A stretch of DNA of 41,099 bases from an uncultured Saprospiraceae bacterium (GCA_937929835.1 CALFUU010000002.1:1-41099); one strand, 5' to 3'; shown: positions 18,736-27,365, counted from the stretch's first letter. A program made the numbers and translations. The notes: generated by a model not told the origin, from the sequence alone.

Positions 18736-18838
18736 GGTATATTATTAAAAATAAAAGAAGTTGTAGATATGAAAACTGGAATGGACTATAAATTTAAAGA
18801 AAATTTGGGAAACAGTATAAATAAAGTCACCACTATAA

Positions 18839-19894
18839 TTATTCTATGCGCTTTCTCTCTATCGCCTGCTGTGCGGTCTCACATAGAAAAGCACAGACTT
18901 GGTCTAAGTTTGAAAATTTGGGATTCTGAGTTAGCCCTTTCGTATACCTGTAGTATATCTGTTGTACGATGACTGCAATCTTAAAGAGTCCAAATACATA
19001 ATAAAAAACTAAGTTATCGACATCCCTACCCGATTTAGTAGCATAAGCTTGGACCAGCTCACTCCGACTAGGGTTACCCGGAAAAATAGTCGGTGAAGGA
19101 ATCGTCTGCCCGAAAACAGGCCCATCACTTTCCATAACCCAATAACCTAACGATGTACCCAGGTCCATAAGTGGATCACCCAAGGTACACATCTCCCAAT
19201 CCAAAATAGCATTGATCTGTGACCAGTTGTCTTCGGCGTAGACCAGGTTATCATATTTGAAATCATTGTGAATCAATGTATGCGCATACACCTTAGGTTG
19301 ATGATCCAGCATCCACCGCGTAACCTTAGTTGCCGCAGGTAAGTCCTGAGTAGCGGCCTTGAGATATTGCTTGCCCCAATTGGTTACCTGACGTTCTACA
19401 TAGCCCTCTGGCTTACCCAAATCCCCTAAGCCGACGGCCTTGTAATCTAGACTGTGAAAGGCCACAAAAGTGTCGAGCCAACTCGTCGATATAACTTTAA
19501 AATCTGAGGCTGTCAACCCTCTCCGCGCTGCCTCCTTGTAGGTAATCACAACACCATCGATATTTTCCATTAAGTAAAATGGCACACCCAATATATCGCC
19601 CGTAGCTTCATAAGCATAGGTCTTAGGTGCCTTAGAAAAATGGGGGGACAAATGAGACAACACCTTATACTCCCGAGCCATATCGTGGCCACGTTTTATT
19701 GCTCCAGCTGGCGGACGACGCAAGACGAGCTCTCGCCCCTCTACCCTTAATAGATAGGTCAGATTAGAATAGCCGTTGGTAAATTGTCTCACTTCCAAGG
19801 GTGATAGCTTATCCTTTATCAATTCATTTTCGTACAAAAAGAGAGCTAAAGCTTGGGTGGGTAGATCAGCTCCTGAAACTTCTTGCTTAGCCAT
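18839..19894 (-). CDS. APH-family phosphotransferase (ACAD10/11 N-half / LvaA-like)
   Basis: Kinase-fold protein of the aminoglycoside phosphotransferase superfamily; here almost certainly not an antibiotic resistance enzyme. Motifs: nucleotide-binding VRQFTNGYSNLTYLLRV, Lys-equivalent region LVLRRPP, catalytic loop LIHNDFKYDNLVY (Brenner HxDxxxxN) and metal-binding ILDWEMCTLGDPLMDLG. This subgroup occurs next to, or fused with, ACAD10/11-type acyl-CoA dehydrogenases and phosphorylates 4-hydroxyacyl-CoA. The gene diverges from such a dehydrogenase at 19977 with only 82 bp between the starts, supporting that role. Confidence 0.85.
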   Translation of the reverse strand: MAKQEVSGADLPTQALALFLYENELIKDKLSPLEVRQFTNGYSNLTYLLRVEGRELVLRRPPAGAIKRGHDMAREYKVLSHLSPHFSKAPKTYAYEATGDILGVPFYLMENIDGVVITYKEAARRGLTASDFKVISTSWLDTFVAFHSLDYKAVGLGDLGKPEGYVERQVTNWGKQYLKAATQDLPAATKVTRWMLDHQPKVYAHTLIHNDFKYDNLVYAEDNWSQINAILDWEMCTLGDPLMDLGTSLGYWVMESDGPVFGQTIPSPTIFPGNPSRSELVQAYATKSGRDVDNLVFYYVFGLFKIAVIVQQIYYRYTKGLTQNPKFSNLDQVCAFLCETAQQAIERKRIE

Positions 19895-19976
19895 AATGTG
19901 CGCCGTATTTATATAATATTAAAATATCAGAGGCTTAAGGTAAGTTATTCTTTACTTTGAGCTATAACTCTTAGAA

Positions 19977-21194
19977 ATGAACTTTGAATATTCAGATAAG
20001 TCAAGGGCTCTCCAACAAAAGCTAACCGCATTTATGGAGGAGCACATCTACCCGCATGAGACAGCCTATCGAGAATATGTCCACGCCAATCCGTGGTCGC
20101 ATTATCCACCTCTAACAGAGCTGAAACAAAAGGCGCAGGCTGCTGGCTTGTGGAACTTGTTCTTGCCAAAAACCTATGGTGCCTATAGCCCTGGCCTCAC
20201 CAATCTCGAGTATGCCCCACTAGCGGAAGTGATGGGCAGAGTCTTGTGGTCCTCAGAAGTCTTTAACTGCTCGGCACCAGACACAGGCAATATGGAAGTC
20301 CTGGCCAAGTATGGTAGCGCAGAGCAGAAGCAACAATGGCTAGAGCCCCTGATGCAAGGAAAGATAAGATCTGCCTTCTTAATGACAGAACCGCAAGTCG
20401 CCTCTTCTGATGCAACCAATATAGAAACGAGCATCATCAAGGATGGAGACGAATATGTGATCAATGGCACAAAGTGGTGGTCATCAGGAGCTATGAATCC
20501 GGCTACAAAAGTGTATATCGTTATGGGCAAAACAGATCCCTCAGCAGATAGACACATCCAGCAAAGTATGATTCTGGTTCCGGCAGATACAGCAGGCGTT
20601 AATGTCAAACGAGCACTGAGAGTTTTTGGCTCCTTAGATTCTCCAGAAGGCCATGCCGAAATAGAACTGCAGAATGTGAGAGTACCTGCCGGCAACTTAT
20701 TGCAAGAAGAGGGGGATGGTTTCCGCATAGCTCAGGGTCGTCTTGGGCCAGGAAGAATCCATCATTGTATGCGCTTGATCGGTGGTGCACAACGTGCACT
20801 AGAATTGATGTGCCAAAGAGTCACTCAAAGAACCACCTTCGGTAAGGAGATTTCTAAATACAGCAGCATCAGACAAGATATTGCCCAGTCCAAATGTGAC
20901 ATCGATCAAGCGCGCCTGCTCACACTTGCCGCTGCAGACAAGATCGACAAAGGAGGCGTCAAGGCAGCCAAAGACTTAATATCTATGATCAAGATTGTCT
21001 GCCCAAGGATGGCCTGCACCGTAATCGATAGAGCGATACAAGCTTATGGAGGGATGGGAGTGTCTCAGGATACACCGCTAGCAGAATTCTGGACTTATGG
21101 CCGATCCATACGCCTTGCAGATGGCCCTGATGAAGTACATATGTACCAGCTGGGAAGAAATACCCTTAGAAAATACAATGATGCATCTAATTAA
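19977..21194 (+). CDS. Acyl-CoA dehydrogenase (ACAD11 / LvaC-like)
   Basis: FAD-dependent acyl-CoA dehydrogenase of 405 residues. N-terminal helical domain (residues 1-125), beta domain with [18 protein letters not shown] and [14 protein letters not shown], and C-terminal helical domain with [39 protein letters not shown] and [19 protein letters not shown]. The catalytic loop reads [16 protein letters not shown]: Asp takes the place of the usual catalytic Glu, as in the ACAD10/11 group. With the divergent phosphotransferase it reconstitutes the two domains fused in human ACAD11, which handles 4-hydroxy fatty acids via a phosphorylated intermediate. The substrate here is inferred. Confidence 0.9.
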   Translation: MNFEYSDKSRALQQKLTAFMEEHIYPHETAYREYVHANPWSHYPPLTELKQKAQAAGLWNLFLPKTYGAYSPGLTNLEYAPLAEVMGRVLWSSEVFNCSAPDTGNMEVLAKYGSAEQKQQWLEPLMQGKIRSAFLMTEPQVASSDATNIETSIIKDGDEYVINGTKWWSSGAMNPATKVYIVMGKTDPSADRHIQQSMILVPADTAGVNVKRALRVFGSLDSPEGHAEIELQNVRVPAGNLLQEEGDGFRIAQGRLGPGRIHHCMRLIGGAQRALELMCQRVTQRTTFGKEISKYSSIRQDIAQSKCDIDQARLLTLAAADKIDKGGVKAAKDLISMIKIVCPRMACTVIDRAIQAYGGMGVSQDTPLAEFWTYGRSIRLADGPDEVHMYQLGRNTLRKYNDASN

Positions 21195-21281
21195 CAGCCT
21201 GGCACCAAACAACAGTATGCATATAGCGTTATAAGAGGGTAATACGCAAAGCACTACGATACCTCTTAGAAATTTTTCATA

Positions 21282-21830
21282 ATGAAATACCTATCCTTTT
21301 TCATCCTTATCTTAATCCAAACGACTATGACTGCTCAAGGAAACCCCAATCCACAAACCATATATGACTTCACCGTTAAAGATATTAATGGACAAGACTA
21401 CCCTCTTAGCCAACTCCAAGGTCAGAAGGTGATGATCGTCAATACCGCTTCTGAGTGTGGGCTGACGCCACAATACGAAGCACTGCAGGCACTCTATACA
21501 GATTATGCCGAGAAGGGCTTTGTCGTGATAGGATTCCCTGCCAATAATTTTATGGGCCAAGAGCCAGGAAGCAATGAGGAGATTGCCACATTCTGCCAGA
21601 AAAACTATGGTGTCCGTTTCCCTATGATGTCCAAGATAGATGTCATCGGCGATAACCAGCACGAGCTCTATCAATACCTGACATCCAAAAGCCTCAATGG
21701 TGCACAGGACTCAGAGGTCGAGTGGAATTTCCAGAAGTACCTCATCAATGAACAGGGGTTACTGGAGAAGGTTATAGGTCCTAAGGTTAGCCCAGATGCG
21801 ACAGAGATTGTGGGGTGGATAGTAAAGTAA
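21282..21830 (+). CDS. Glutathione peroxidase family protein, exported
   Basis: Thiol peroxidase of the GPx family (182 residues). The first 20 residues (MKYLSFFILILIQTTMTAQG) are a signal peptide, so it acts in the periplasm or is lipid-free secreted. The active-site motif MIVNTASECGLTPQYEALQALY carries the peroxidatic Cys (Cys, not selenocysteine). GFPANNFMGQEPGSNEEI holds the conserved Gln region with a resolving-Cys context downstream (IATFCQKNYGVRFPM), and VEWNFQKYLI holds the catalytic Trp-Asn. Bacterial enzymes of this type normally use thioredoxin. It lies 87 bp after the acyl-CoA dehydrogenase. Confidence 0.92.
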   Translation: MKYLSFFILILIQTTMTAQGNPNPQTIYDFTVKDINGQDYPLSQLQGQKVMIVNTASECGLTPQYEALQALYTDYAEKGFVVIGFPANNFMGQEPGSNEEIATFCQKNYGVRFPMMSKIDVIGDNQHELYQYLTSKSLNGAQDSEVEWNFQKYLINEQGLLEKVIGPKVSPDATEIVGWIVK

Positions 21831-21864
21831 GTATCTACTAAAAGTGGGGCAAAAAAGCTTCAGA

Positions 21865-23712
21865 CTAGTCTTTATTGACCATTGCTAGGATTTCATCCTT
21901 ATAGGTGCGGCTAACTTTGAGCTCATCGCCATTATTCATTTTAAGTGTAGAGTGGTTGATCCATTCTATCTGAGTGAGATTTACGGCAGCGGAGCGATGG
22001 ATCCTTGCAAATCCTCTAGGCTGTAGCTCCCCTACAAAGTGCTTCAATGCCGCATCTGTCCATAGAGTCTTATCGCCATCCAGAAAGAAACGGGTCCCAT
22101 CATTATCAGCCCTCACGTAGATTATGTCTGACACTTCGACAAAATATATTTTGTCCCTTGTCTTGACCTCCAGTTTGGTATCCTCTGTGACGGTTACAGG
22201 TTTTTGATTTTTTTGTGCCAAGAGACTTTCATTTAGACTAATCAGCTCTTGCTTTTCGAAAACTAATTTTTTCTTATCCTCTACCAGCTGTTCTTTGTCC
22301 TTACTTAATAAGGCATTCAATTTCTTTTGCGTCTTGGCATTTTTGTACGCTGCCAACCACAGCAAAAAAGTGAGCAAAGTAGATAAGCCAGAAAACCCGA
22401 TCACTTTGGATCGTTGCGCGCTGATCTGTTGCTCACTGACTAGCTCACTCTCAAGATATGCGCTTTTACTCTTCTCTTGTTCTACTTTATGGACCACCAT
22501 CAATTCCGCTAATTCATTGGCTGATTTTTCATCTCGAGATCGCTTTAAGTCAGATAAGTAATTTTTCAATCTAATCCCTTGAGATCCGACAACGTTATTT
22601 AACAGCCACAACTCCTCAGACTTCAGGTCTTGCGCTTGGCTGCCACCACCTTGCACTTTATACTTTTCTAGCAATTGATTGGTTCTATCTCGAGGCTCAT
22701 ATTTCATAGAAACCTCAGCAGCCATTAAGTTCATCCTTGCCGTCAGTCTATTATCCTCTATGTCCGCACCTTGTCGATGCATATTTTCTAACTCCTTGTA
22801 GACTTCTTCTTTTCTATCTTCTTTCATAAACATTCTAAGGCGTAAGAAGCAAGTTTGTAATTTATCTAATGCCGTTAGGTTGTCGCTAGCTTTGACTTTT
22901 TGGATCAGTGAGTGCACTTCATCATTATTACCTTGTTTATAATAATTTTCTGCCTGCGCAAGGACGATGTTGTTGTGCTGGTAATTGTAAAAAGAAGGAT
23001 CACTTATAAGTTCGCCTAATTTTTTTTGTGCATAGCCATAGTCCCCCAATGCTGTAGCTGTACGAGCGATACCTTTTACAATACCCAGTCTATATTGTGT
23101 AATCTCGTCAAGCACACCAGATTGCATAACATCTAAATAATGTTGCAAGGCTATCTTATTATATCCGCGATACTCCTCTAGTTCGCCCAAGTAATTCTTA
23201 CCCATTATCCACGCGATCTTCTCTTGTCTATTGAGAGAGGTATCTATACTAACCATATAGTGTTCTACATACTGGCGAGCCGTAGTATCCTTAATGCTTA
23301 CTAAGAGTGAAGCCATATTAATTTGGATTTCTATCTGTTCTTTTCTGTTACCACACTTACTGACAATGGCCTCCGCTGCGCTTAGGTGCTTGATGGCTGT
23401 CGCCAATCGATTATTACCATGATTAACCCAACTACGGATAAGATGGTGCTTATGGTAACAAGGGTCAAACGACTCACCTCTATCTACATAGTTATCAAAT
23501 ACGGATTCTATCAGCTCTTCAGCCTTTTGTATATCATGATACACATAATAATGAGCAAGATTAACTGTAGTGACCCAGTAAGCAGATGTGTTATTATCTT
23601 GACTACTCCTTGCTGCTTGTAGGCTATCAATATTGGTCGGCTGTGCATAGAGCAGGGAGATGCAACTAGAGAGTATTATTATCGAGGCGAAGTGGGCTAA
23701 AGAACAGTTCAC
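21865..23712 (-). CDS. TPR-containing membrane LytTR regulator
   Basis: Regulator of 615 residues. The N-terminal signal or anchor segment is LAHFASIIILSSCISLLYAQ. About 370 residues of helical TPR-like repeats follow (LAHYYVYHDIQKAEELIESV, YAQKKLGELISDPSFY and others), predicted periplasmic. One transmembrane helix (VIGFSGLSTLLTFLLWLAAY) is near residue 440, then a coiled coil (LLSKDKEQLVEDKKKLVFEK) and a C-terminal LytTR domain (IYFVEVSDIIYVRADNDGTR, FARIHRSAAVNLTQIEWI, LKVSRTYKDEI). This is the common Bacteroidota one-component layout. The target is unknown; no repeat cluster was found around it. Confidence 0.88.
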   Translation of the reverse strand: MNCSLAHFASIIILSSCISLLYAQPTNIDSLQAARSSQDNNTSAYWVTTVNLAHYYVYHDIQKAEELIESVFDNYVDRGESFDPCYHKHHLIRSWVNHGNNRLATAIKHLSAAEAIVSKCGNRKEQIEIQINMASLLVSIKDTTARQYVEHYMVSIDTSLNRQEKIAWIMGKNYLGELEEYRGYNKIALQHYLDVMQSGVLDEITQYRLGIVKGIARTATALGDYGYAQKKLGELISDPSFYNYQHNNIVLAQAENYYKQGNNDEVHSLIQKVKASDNLTALDKLQTCFLRLRMFMKEDRKEEVYKELENMHRQGADIEDNRLTARMNLMAAEVSMKYEPRDRTNQLLEKYKVQGGGSQAQDLKSEELWLLNNVVGSQGIRLKNYLSDLKRSRDEKSANELAELMVVHKVEQEKSKSAYLESELVSEQQISAQRSKVIGFSGLSTLLTFLLWLAAYKNAKTQKKLNALLSKDKEQLVEDKKKLVFEKQELISLNESLLAQKNQKPVTVTEDTKLEVKTRDKIYFVEVSDIIYVRADNDGTRFFLDGDKTLWTDAALKHFVGELQPRGFARIHRSAAVNLTQIEWINHSTLKMNNGDELKVSRTYKDEILAMVNKD

Positions 23713-24313
23713 AGCGTTAATTTTGATAGAGACAAAAGATACAACAATTGTGATTTCTTAGGCTTTTCATCTGACAATAGATGAAGTTAAAGCAAAAATT
23801 AGCTTGTCGTGGTTGATAAAATGCAATTTAGAGGGGATGTTCAACCAATTAATATTGAGCTAATCAGACGAATGATACATACTGAAGAAGGTCATGCGCC
23901 AAATACGTCTTAGGGTTGTCTATCCCTTCCAGAAATTCAAAATACTCTTATGAAATATGAAAATCTTAATTATCTAAACTGTTTTACTATATCATAGGAG
24001 ACACGAACCGTGCGGTCAATCTTCAATTCCTTTTTATTTCTTAGAACCAATAAGCCTTCAATCAACCACATCTCCGCTTATTATCGCGACATAATGGTGT
24101 TGTGATAAGCCTTTAGTCCAGGTCAATACTCTATTTATTGTCACGATAATCTCTTATCCCACTGAAATATCAAGTCAAAGAGTAAAGACGTACTGTTATT
24201 ACGACATCGTGACTCTGACTTGTTTCGATAATCTCACACTTGTGCCAAGTATGTAGACTCTTCTGTCCTGAGGATATTACTAGCCTTATAATATCCAAAC
24301 TGTTGAGCTTGAA
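23713..24313. other. 600-bp gene-free stretch at the core/accessory boundary
   Basis: No ORF with recognisable content on either strand. It contains loosely repeated AT-rich motifs around CGATAATCTC (24144-24153 and 24226-24235) and related TTATYGYGATAAT-like strings near 24080 and 24135. They could be decayed regulatory or coding DNA; no function can be supported. Confidence 0.3.
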
Positions 24314-25354
24314 CTAACTTGTAATAAGATTTGCGGCTTGCAGATGATCTAGAGATTTCTGGATAAAATTGTCATTAGAAAACAACCTACGTTTCCTATC
24401 ACTCCATTTTTCCAAAGAGGCCTTAATTGAAATGGCGTCACTGGTATTTGACTGTTGAGAAACAAAATCAACAGTAGATAGAAGTTCTAGTCCAAATGAG
24501 GAATAATATCCTTCAAGGAAGTTTGTTGTGAGTGTTGCTATCTTCAGTAATTCTGGATCCTTGCTGACATAATCGATAACATCTTTTTGTGCTTCCATTA
24601 TCAAACTCAAGTACTCAAAAGGTTTCTTGTCCTTACCTTCATAACCCTTAATATAACTTCCGTTAAGCTTGTATAATAGATGTCTTACCTTTCCAGAGTA
24701 AGGACCATAATAATTAGGCGCATAATCAAGCTTGAAGATTTTCGAAGCCCCAAACCTTTGCAGGAAATAGCAAATCTTTTCACAAGCAAATTCACTCACA
24801 AACTCGCCGTTTCTTACTAAGTTATATAATACGAAGAGTAATAAGGCTCTAGCGTCTGTAAGATTGACTCTTTCTTGATTTAGAATTTCTTTTACATTGG
24901 CATTGGGCTCATAAATAATTATTTCGCAATCATGAAGGCTCAATAACGCTGCTTCCAAAATCTCTCTTACCTTATACCATTCTAAACCTCCATTGCCAGC
25001 ACCAAGAGGAGGTATGGCTATGGACTTGATATCTTTTTCAATAATCAACTGCTTAAGTCTATCTACGCCTTTTTTGATGAAAGCATACTCGGAAGGGTTT
25101 CTCCAATGCCTTTTTGTTGGAAAATTGATGATAATTTTTGGGCCTGTAATCAGACTATTGTCCTTGGTGACAATCATCTCACCTATGTCAAAATCACCCG
25201 CTTTGCATCTATCGTAATACACCTTATAATTACTGGGAAACAATTTTTTGAACTGCAAGGCTATACCTTTACCCATCACTCCGACTGTGTTGACAGTATT
25301 CACTAGGGCTTCTGCATCACTTTCAAATAAATTTCCTTTCCTGTAAGTAATCAT
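24314..25354 (-). CDS. darG: DarG: macro-domain antitoxin of the DarTG system
   Basis: Antitoxin of 346 residues that removes ADP-ribose from DNA thymidines modified by DarT and also binds DarT directly. Residues 1-150 are a macro domain: GNLFESDAEALVNTVNTVG, GVMGKGIALQFKKLFP, catalytic-type Lys81 in NFPTKRHWRNPSEY, and the phosphate loop PPLGAGNGGLEW. Residues 175-346 form the DarG C-terminal region (CYFLQRFGASKIFKLDYAPN, YYGPYSGKVRHLLYKL), the part implicated in toxin binding. It starts 3 bp after the darT stop, the usual toxin-then-antitoxin order. Confidence 0.93.
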   Translation of the reverse strand: MITYRKGNLFESDAEALVNTVNTVGVMGKGIALQFKKLFPSNYKVYYDRCKAGDFDIGEMIVTKDNSLITGPKIIINFPTKRHWRNPSEYAFIKKGVDRLKQLIIEKDIKSIAIPPLGAGNGGLEWYKVREILEAALLSLHDCEIIIYEPNANVKEILNQERVNLTDARALLLFVLYNLVRNGEFVSEFACEKICYFLQRFGASKIFKLDYAPNYYGPYSGKVRHLLYKLNGSYIKGYEGKDKKPFEYLSLIMEAQKDVIDYVSKDPELLKIATLTTNFLEGYYSSFGLELLSTVDFVSQQSNTSDAISIKASLEKWSDRKRRLFSNDNFIQKSLDHLQAANLITS

Positions 25355-25357
25355 TGA

Positions 25358-25972
25358 TTAAAAATATCTTTGTGGGGACACGAGCACCTTGGACTTATTA
25401 ATTCCTAGAGCTAATAACGCCTTTTTCGTGTACTCATCATACACGATGAAGCCTAAAATATGCTTGAATGGTAAATCACCTAGTAATAGCAATTCCGCTT
25501 CTTTTCTTCTCTTCACGTCAAGATCATTTTCATCATTCCAAAATGTAGCATCTATTGCATTGAAATCCAGATGGTTAACCATTTCTTCGGGATCTTGGTC
25601 TTTATAAAAAGTTGTCAGGCTATCTGTAGCATGGCCATCTGTGTAAATATAAGGTGTCCCTGAACTGAGAACATCTTGAACGCTGCTTACACAGTAGACA
25701 AGCTTACTGGGTCTCTGTATAGGCACACCATTAAAATCTTTCAGGATAACATATACCATCGGACTTCTAGAGCAGAAATAGAAAGGAATATACTCTCCCA
25801 ATACAGTCCCATAGGGTGTTGGCTTTGTAGCTCTAACACTTATTAATGAAGTATCACCAATCGAAACAAACTTGGAATTTCTGTTAGCAGAGTCTTTATG
25901 TGTAATACCATATTGGATAATATGTGCAAGATTATCAATATGCGTGACCCGATATATTTCTATTCTTTTCAC
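25358..25972 (-). CDS. darT: DarT: DNA thymidine ADP-ribosyltransferase toxin
   Basis: NAD-dependent toxin (DUF4433 family) that ADP-ribosylates thymidine in single-stranded DNA; DarTG systems act as toxin-antitoxin and anti-phage modules. Visible motifs: YRVTHIDNLAHIIQYGITH (NAD-binding N-terminus), SIGDTSLISVRATKPTPYG, FYFCSRSPMVYVI, and the catalytic Glu in KRRKEAELLL (E160). The length of 204 residues is normal. The start is a GTG at 25972 that directly abuts the TAA of the upstream ORF (zero spacing), so darT is probably translated by coupling with the HsdR/HsdS chimera. Confidence 0.93.
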   Translation of the reverse strand: MKRIEIYRVTHIDNLAHIIQYGITHKDSANRNSKFVSIGDTSLISVRATKPTPYGTVLGEYIPFYFCSRSPMVYVILKDFNGVPIQRPSKLVYCVSSVQDVLSSGTPYIYTDGHATDSLTTFYKDQDPEEMVNHLDFNAIDATFWNDENDLDVKRRKEAELLLLGDLPFKHILGFIVYDEYTKKALLALGINKSKVLVSPQRYF

Positions 25973-26311
25973 TTACTCTTTCCTTTTCTTCTCCACTGCC
26001 ATTCCTATCGCCTCTCTTACCTGCCTGATCTTCTCGAGCAGCTCCTTCGCATCCCCATCCCTAGGCAACTGCGGCACCAGCTCACCATTCAAAGCCTTAG
26101 CGAGGAGCGCTCGTGAAAGATGGTCTATCTTTTCCTCCAGCACTGTATAGCGCAGCTCTATCGTATCCGCCTTATCGAAGAGGAGTTGTCTTAGCTTAAG
26201 AAGGACAGCATTGGGGCAACTATAGAGGTAGTATTTTGCTTGTAAGCAGAGGGAATGCAAGAGTGAGAATTCTGCTTTGAGGAAAGTGAAGTTGCTTAGG
26301 TTATCGGGCAT
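25973..26311 (-). pseudogene. Chimeric type I restriction remnant: HsdR-like start joined to HsdS-like end
   Basis: An ORF of 112 residues. Residues 1-42 (NLSNFTFLKAEFSLLHSLCL, SCPNAVLLKLRQ) resemble the opening of type I restriction R subunits (DUF4145-like, typically ending in a D-P-N-x2-L-x-K-L-R-Q motif). Residues 43-112 (LLFDKADTIELRYTVLEEKI then LSRALLAKALNGELVPQLP) match the C-terminal helix and tail of HsdS specificity subunits (LAKAFRGELVPQ). The simplest reading is a deletion that fused hsdR to the end of hsdS, leaving an open frame that now leads into darT. It may still be translated; no restriction activity is expected. Confidence 0.7.
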
Positions 26312-26619
26312 TGGATTATTCTACTAGGATTACTAATGTACCCTTTAAGCTACGAGATAACAAATTGATGCCATCAGAATAGATGCTGACTTTATTTACA
26401 AACTAGATCCTAAAACCTCTGATTTCCTAGGATACCAAGTTGTTTAATGGCCCGTTTATTCATTTTTGATAGTTGCTGATCTACCTAACTTGTTGGTTAT
26501 CAATATCCTACAGCTAAGAAAATGGACTCAAGCAGAATACTTCCTACAGAGCTTACTTTTTAGTTGTTTATCCCATATAACCTCCTTACTTTTGGGGTCG
26601 CTGAAAAAGCCGAAAGATA

Positions 26620-26643
26620 AAGGTCTGGTAGTTCAGCTGGTTA
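26620..26643 (+). repeat. 24-bp direct copy of the tRNA-Asp 5' end
   Basis: Identical to 26784-26807, i.e. two bases of 5' flank plus the first 22 nt of tRNA-Asp through the D loop. After it the sequence diverges at once (TGATGAGG...) and does not fold as a tRNA. It is a tRNA pseudogene fragment or the scar of an earlier duplication or integration. Confidence 0.85.
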
Positions 26644-26721
26644 TGATGAGGACTGTAAAGAAATGGTCTCAATGACCATTTTAAGTCCGAACCACGAACA
26701 AAGGCTCGTGGATAGTAGAGC

Positions 26722-26735
26722 GCAGGTATTCTAAC
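26722..26735 (-). repeat. Inverted 14-bp fragment of tRNA-Asp
   Basis: GCAGGTATTCTAAC is the reverse complement of tRNA-Asp positions 26804-26817 (D loop to anticodon stem). At 14 bp, about 70 bp from the intact gene and next to the direct copy, it is unlikely to be chance, although short. Confidence 0.5.
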
Positions 26736-26785
26736 TTACCTGATTAGCTCACAAAAATAAAGAATTAGTAACTACTAAAGAATAA

Positions 26786-26859
26786 GGTCTGGTAGTTCAG
26801 CTGGTTAGAATACCTGCCTGTCACGCAGGGGGTCGCGGGTTCGAGTCCCGTCCAGACCG
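26786..26859 (+). tRNA. tRNA-Asp (GTC)
   Basis: A 74-nt cloverleaf. Acceptor GGTCTGG pairs with CCAGACC, the D arm is GTTC AGCTGGTTAGAAT, the anticodon stem CCTGC/GCAGG has loop CTGTCAC with anticodon GTC at 26820-26822, and the T arm GCGGG/CCCGT has TTCGAGT. The discriminator is G and CCA is not encoded. Its 3' end (from 26845) is the integration target of the downstream element; a second copy of this end lies at 36090. It is followed directly by a terminator hairpin. Confidence 0.97.
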
Positions 26860-26865
26860 CAAGCA
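26845..26865 (+). repeat. attL core: tRNA-Asp 3' end, 21-bp direct repeat
   Basis: Begins GTCCCGTCCAGACCGC in the T arm and continues six bases past the tRNA; identical to 36090-36110. The left copy completes a functional tRNA, the right copy is an isolated 3' fragment: the expected pattern for a tyrosine-recombinase element in a tRNA gene. Similarity continues into the following terminator (loop GTCATTGAT at both ends). Confidence 0.9.
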
Positions 26866-26867
26866 TT

Positions 26868-26897
26868 AGCCTCTAAGTCATTGATTTAGAGGCTTTT
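26868..26897 (+). terminator. Rho-independent terminator after tRNA-Asp (element-borne copy)
   Basis: AGCCTCTAA / TTAGAGGCT, a perfect 9-bp stem with loop GTCATTGAT and a short T run. The terminator beyond the right att copy (36110-36143) has the identical 9-nt loop but a partly different stem, so one was carried in with the element. Confidence 0.85.
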
Positions 26898-26917
26898 GTA
26901 ATTTATATACCCCTTGC

Positions 26918-26937
26918 TGCCGTCGCCACTGCCGTCG
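26918..26937. promoter_or_regulatory. Left paired TGCCGTCG boxes (putative integrase arm sites)
   Basis: TGCCGTCG at 26918-26925 and 26930-26937, 12-bp pitch, about 55 bp inside the left att core. The same pair, same orientation and same pitch, occurs at 35966-35985 near the right end. GC-rich 8-mers in this AT-rich DNA stand out. Arm-type binding by the recombinase is inferred. Confidence 0.6.
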
Positions 26938-26978
26938 TTATTTGGGGAATCAAAGTCTATGTTATATGTTTACTGTAG

Positions 26979-27365
26979 ATGCCCATACTACTAACAAATT
27001 TCAATGTTGTTTATCCTAAGTCAATCATAAACTCTTTATACAATGAAGGACTAGAGCAATTTAAGAAGGACTTGGGCTATGGTAAAGGTGAAAAAGACTC
27101 AGAGGATGATTTTCTATTGAGTTTCGCCTGTATGAACTATACAGATAGCTCTCCTGAAGGATTTGAGCTAGACAAAGACTATGCTATTATTGGTAAGTGG
27201 CAACAGAACAACAGTTGCGAATGGCTTCTAGATAATGGATTGTACTTCTGGCACAGAGACTACCAAGACACAAAATCAACAAATCAGAAATACCTATCTC
27301 AATCAATTACAGTGGGTATGCTTGAAGAATATTTGAAGTCTGGTTCTCTTCCAATCAAATTTTAA
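26979..27365 (+). CDS. Hypothetical protein, element cargo
   Basis: 128 residues, soluble, no signal peptide or membrane segment, acidic, with aromatic-rich patches (WQQNNSCEWLLDNGLYFWHRDY). I do not recognise the family. Its first 16 residues (MPILLTNFNVVYPKSI) resemble those of the 29638 gene (MPMQLSNFNCVYLKSE) at 10 of 16 positions, although the rest differs. Being a small stand-alone cargo gene it could be an immunity-type protein, but nothing shows this. Confidence 0.6.
   Translation: MPILLTNFNVVYPKSIINSLYNEGLEQFKKDLGYGKGEKDSEDDFLLSFACMNYTDSSPEGFELDKDYAIIGKWQQNNSCEWLLDNGLYFWHRDYQDTKSTNQKYLSQSITVGMLEEYLKSGSLPIKF

Larger units (their letters stand above)
26312..26785. other. Gene-free stretch with tRNA-Asp fragments
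   Basis: No convincing protein gene. It contains a 24-bp copy of the tRNA-Asp 5' region (26620-26643) and an inverted 14-bp piece (26722-26735), listed separately. The rest shows nothing I recognise. The 69-codon plus-strand ORF at 26466-26675 runs through the tRNA fragment and is not credible. Confidence 0.4.

Noticed and set aside
18839-19894. Aminoglycoside resistance phosphotransferase
   Set aside because: The family fold is shared, but sequence subgroup and the adjacent ACAD11-type dehydrogenase point to acyl-CoA metabolism.
20183-20728. 181-codon ORF on the minus strand
   Set aside because: Antisense shadow of the acyl-CoA dehydrogenase gene.
23822-23914. 30-codon ORF starting MQFRGDVQPINIELI
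   Set aside because: Too short, no ribosome-binding context and no family; chance ORF.
24080-24240. Repeated CGATAATCTC and similar strings as a possible CRISPR-like or iteron array
   Set aside because: Copies are irregular in spacing and sequence and too few; no spacers or associated genes.
26466-26675. 69-codon plus-strand ORF before tRNA-Asp
   Set aside because: It runs through the tRNA-Asp fragment, has low-complexity Leu/Ser-rich composition and no recognisable family.
26622-26700. A second functional tRNA-Asp
   Set aside because: Only the first 22 nt match; no anticodon stem, T arm or acceptor 3' strand can be formed.
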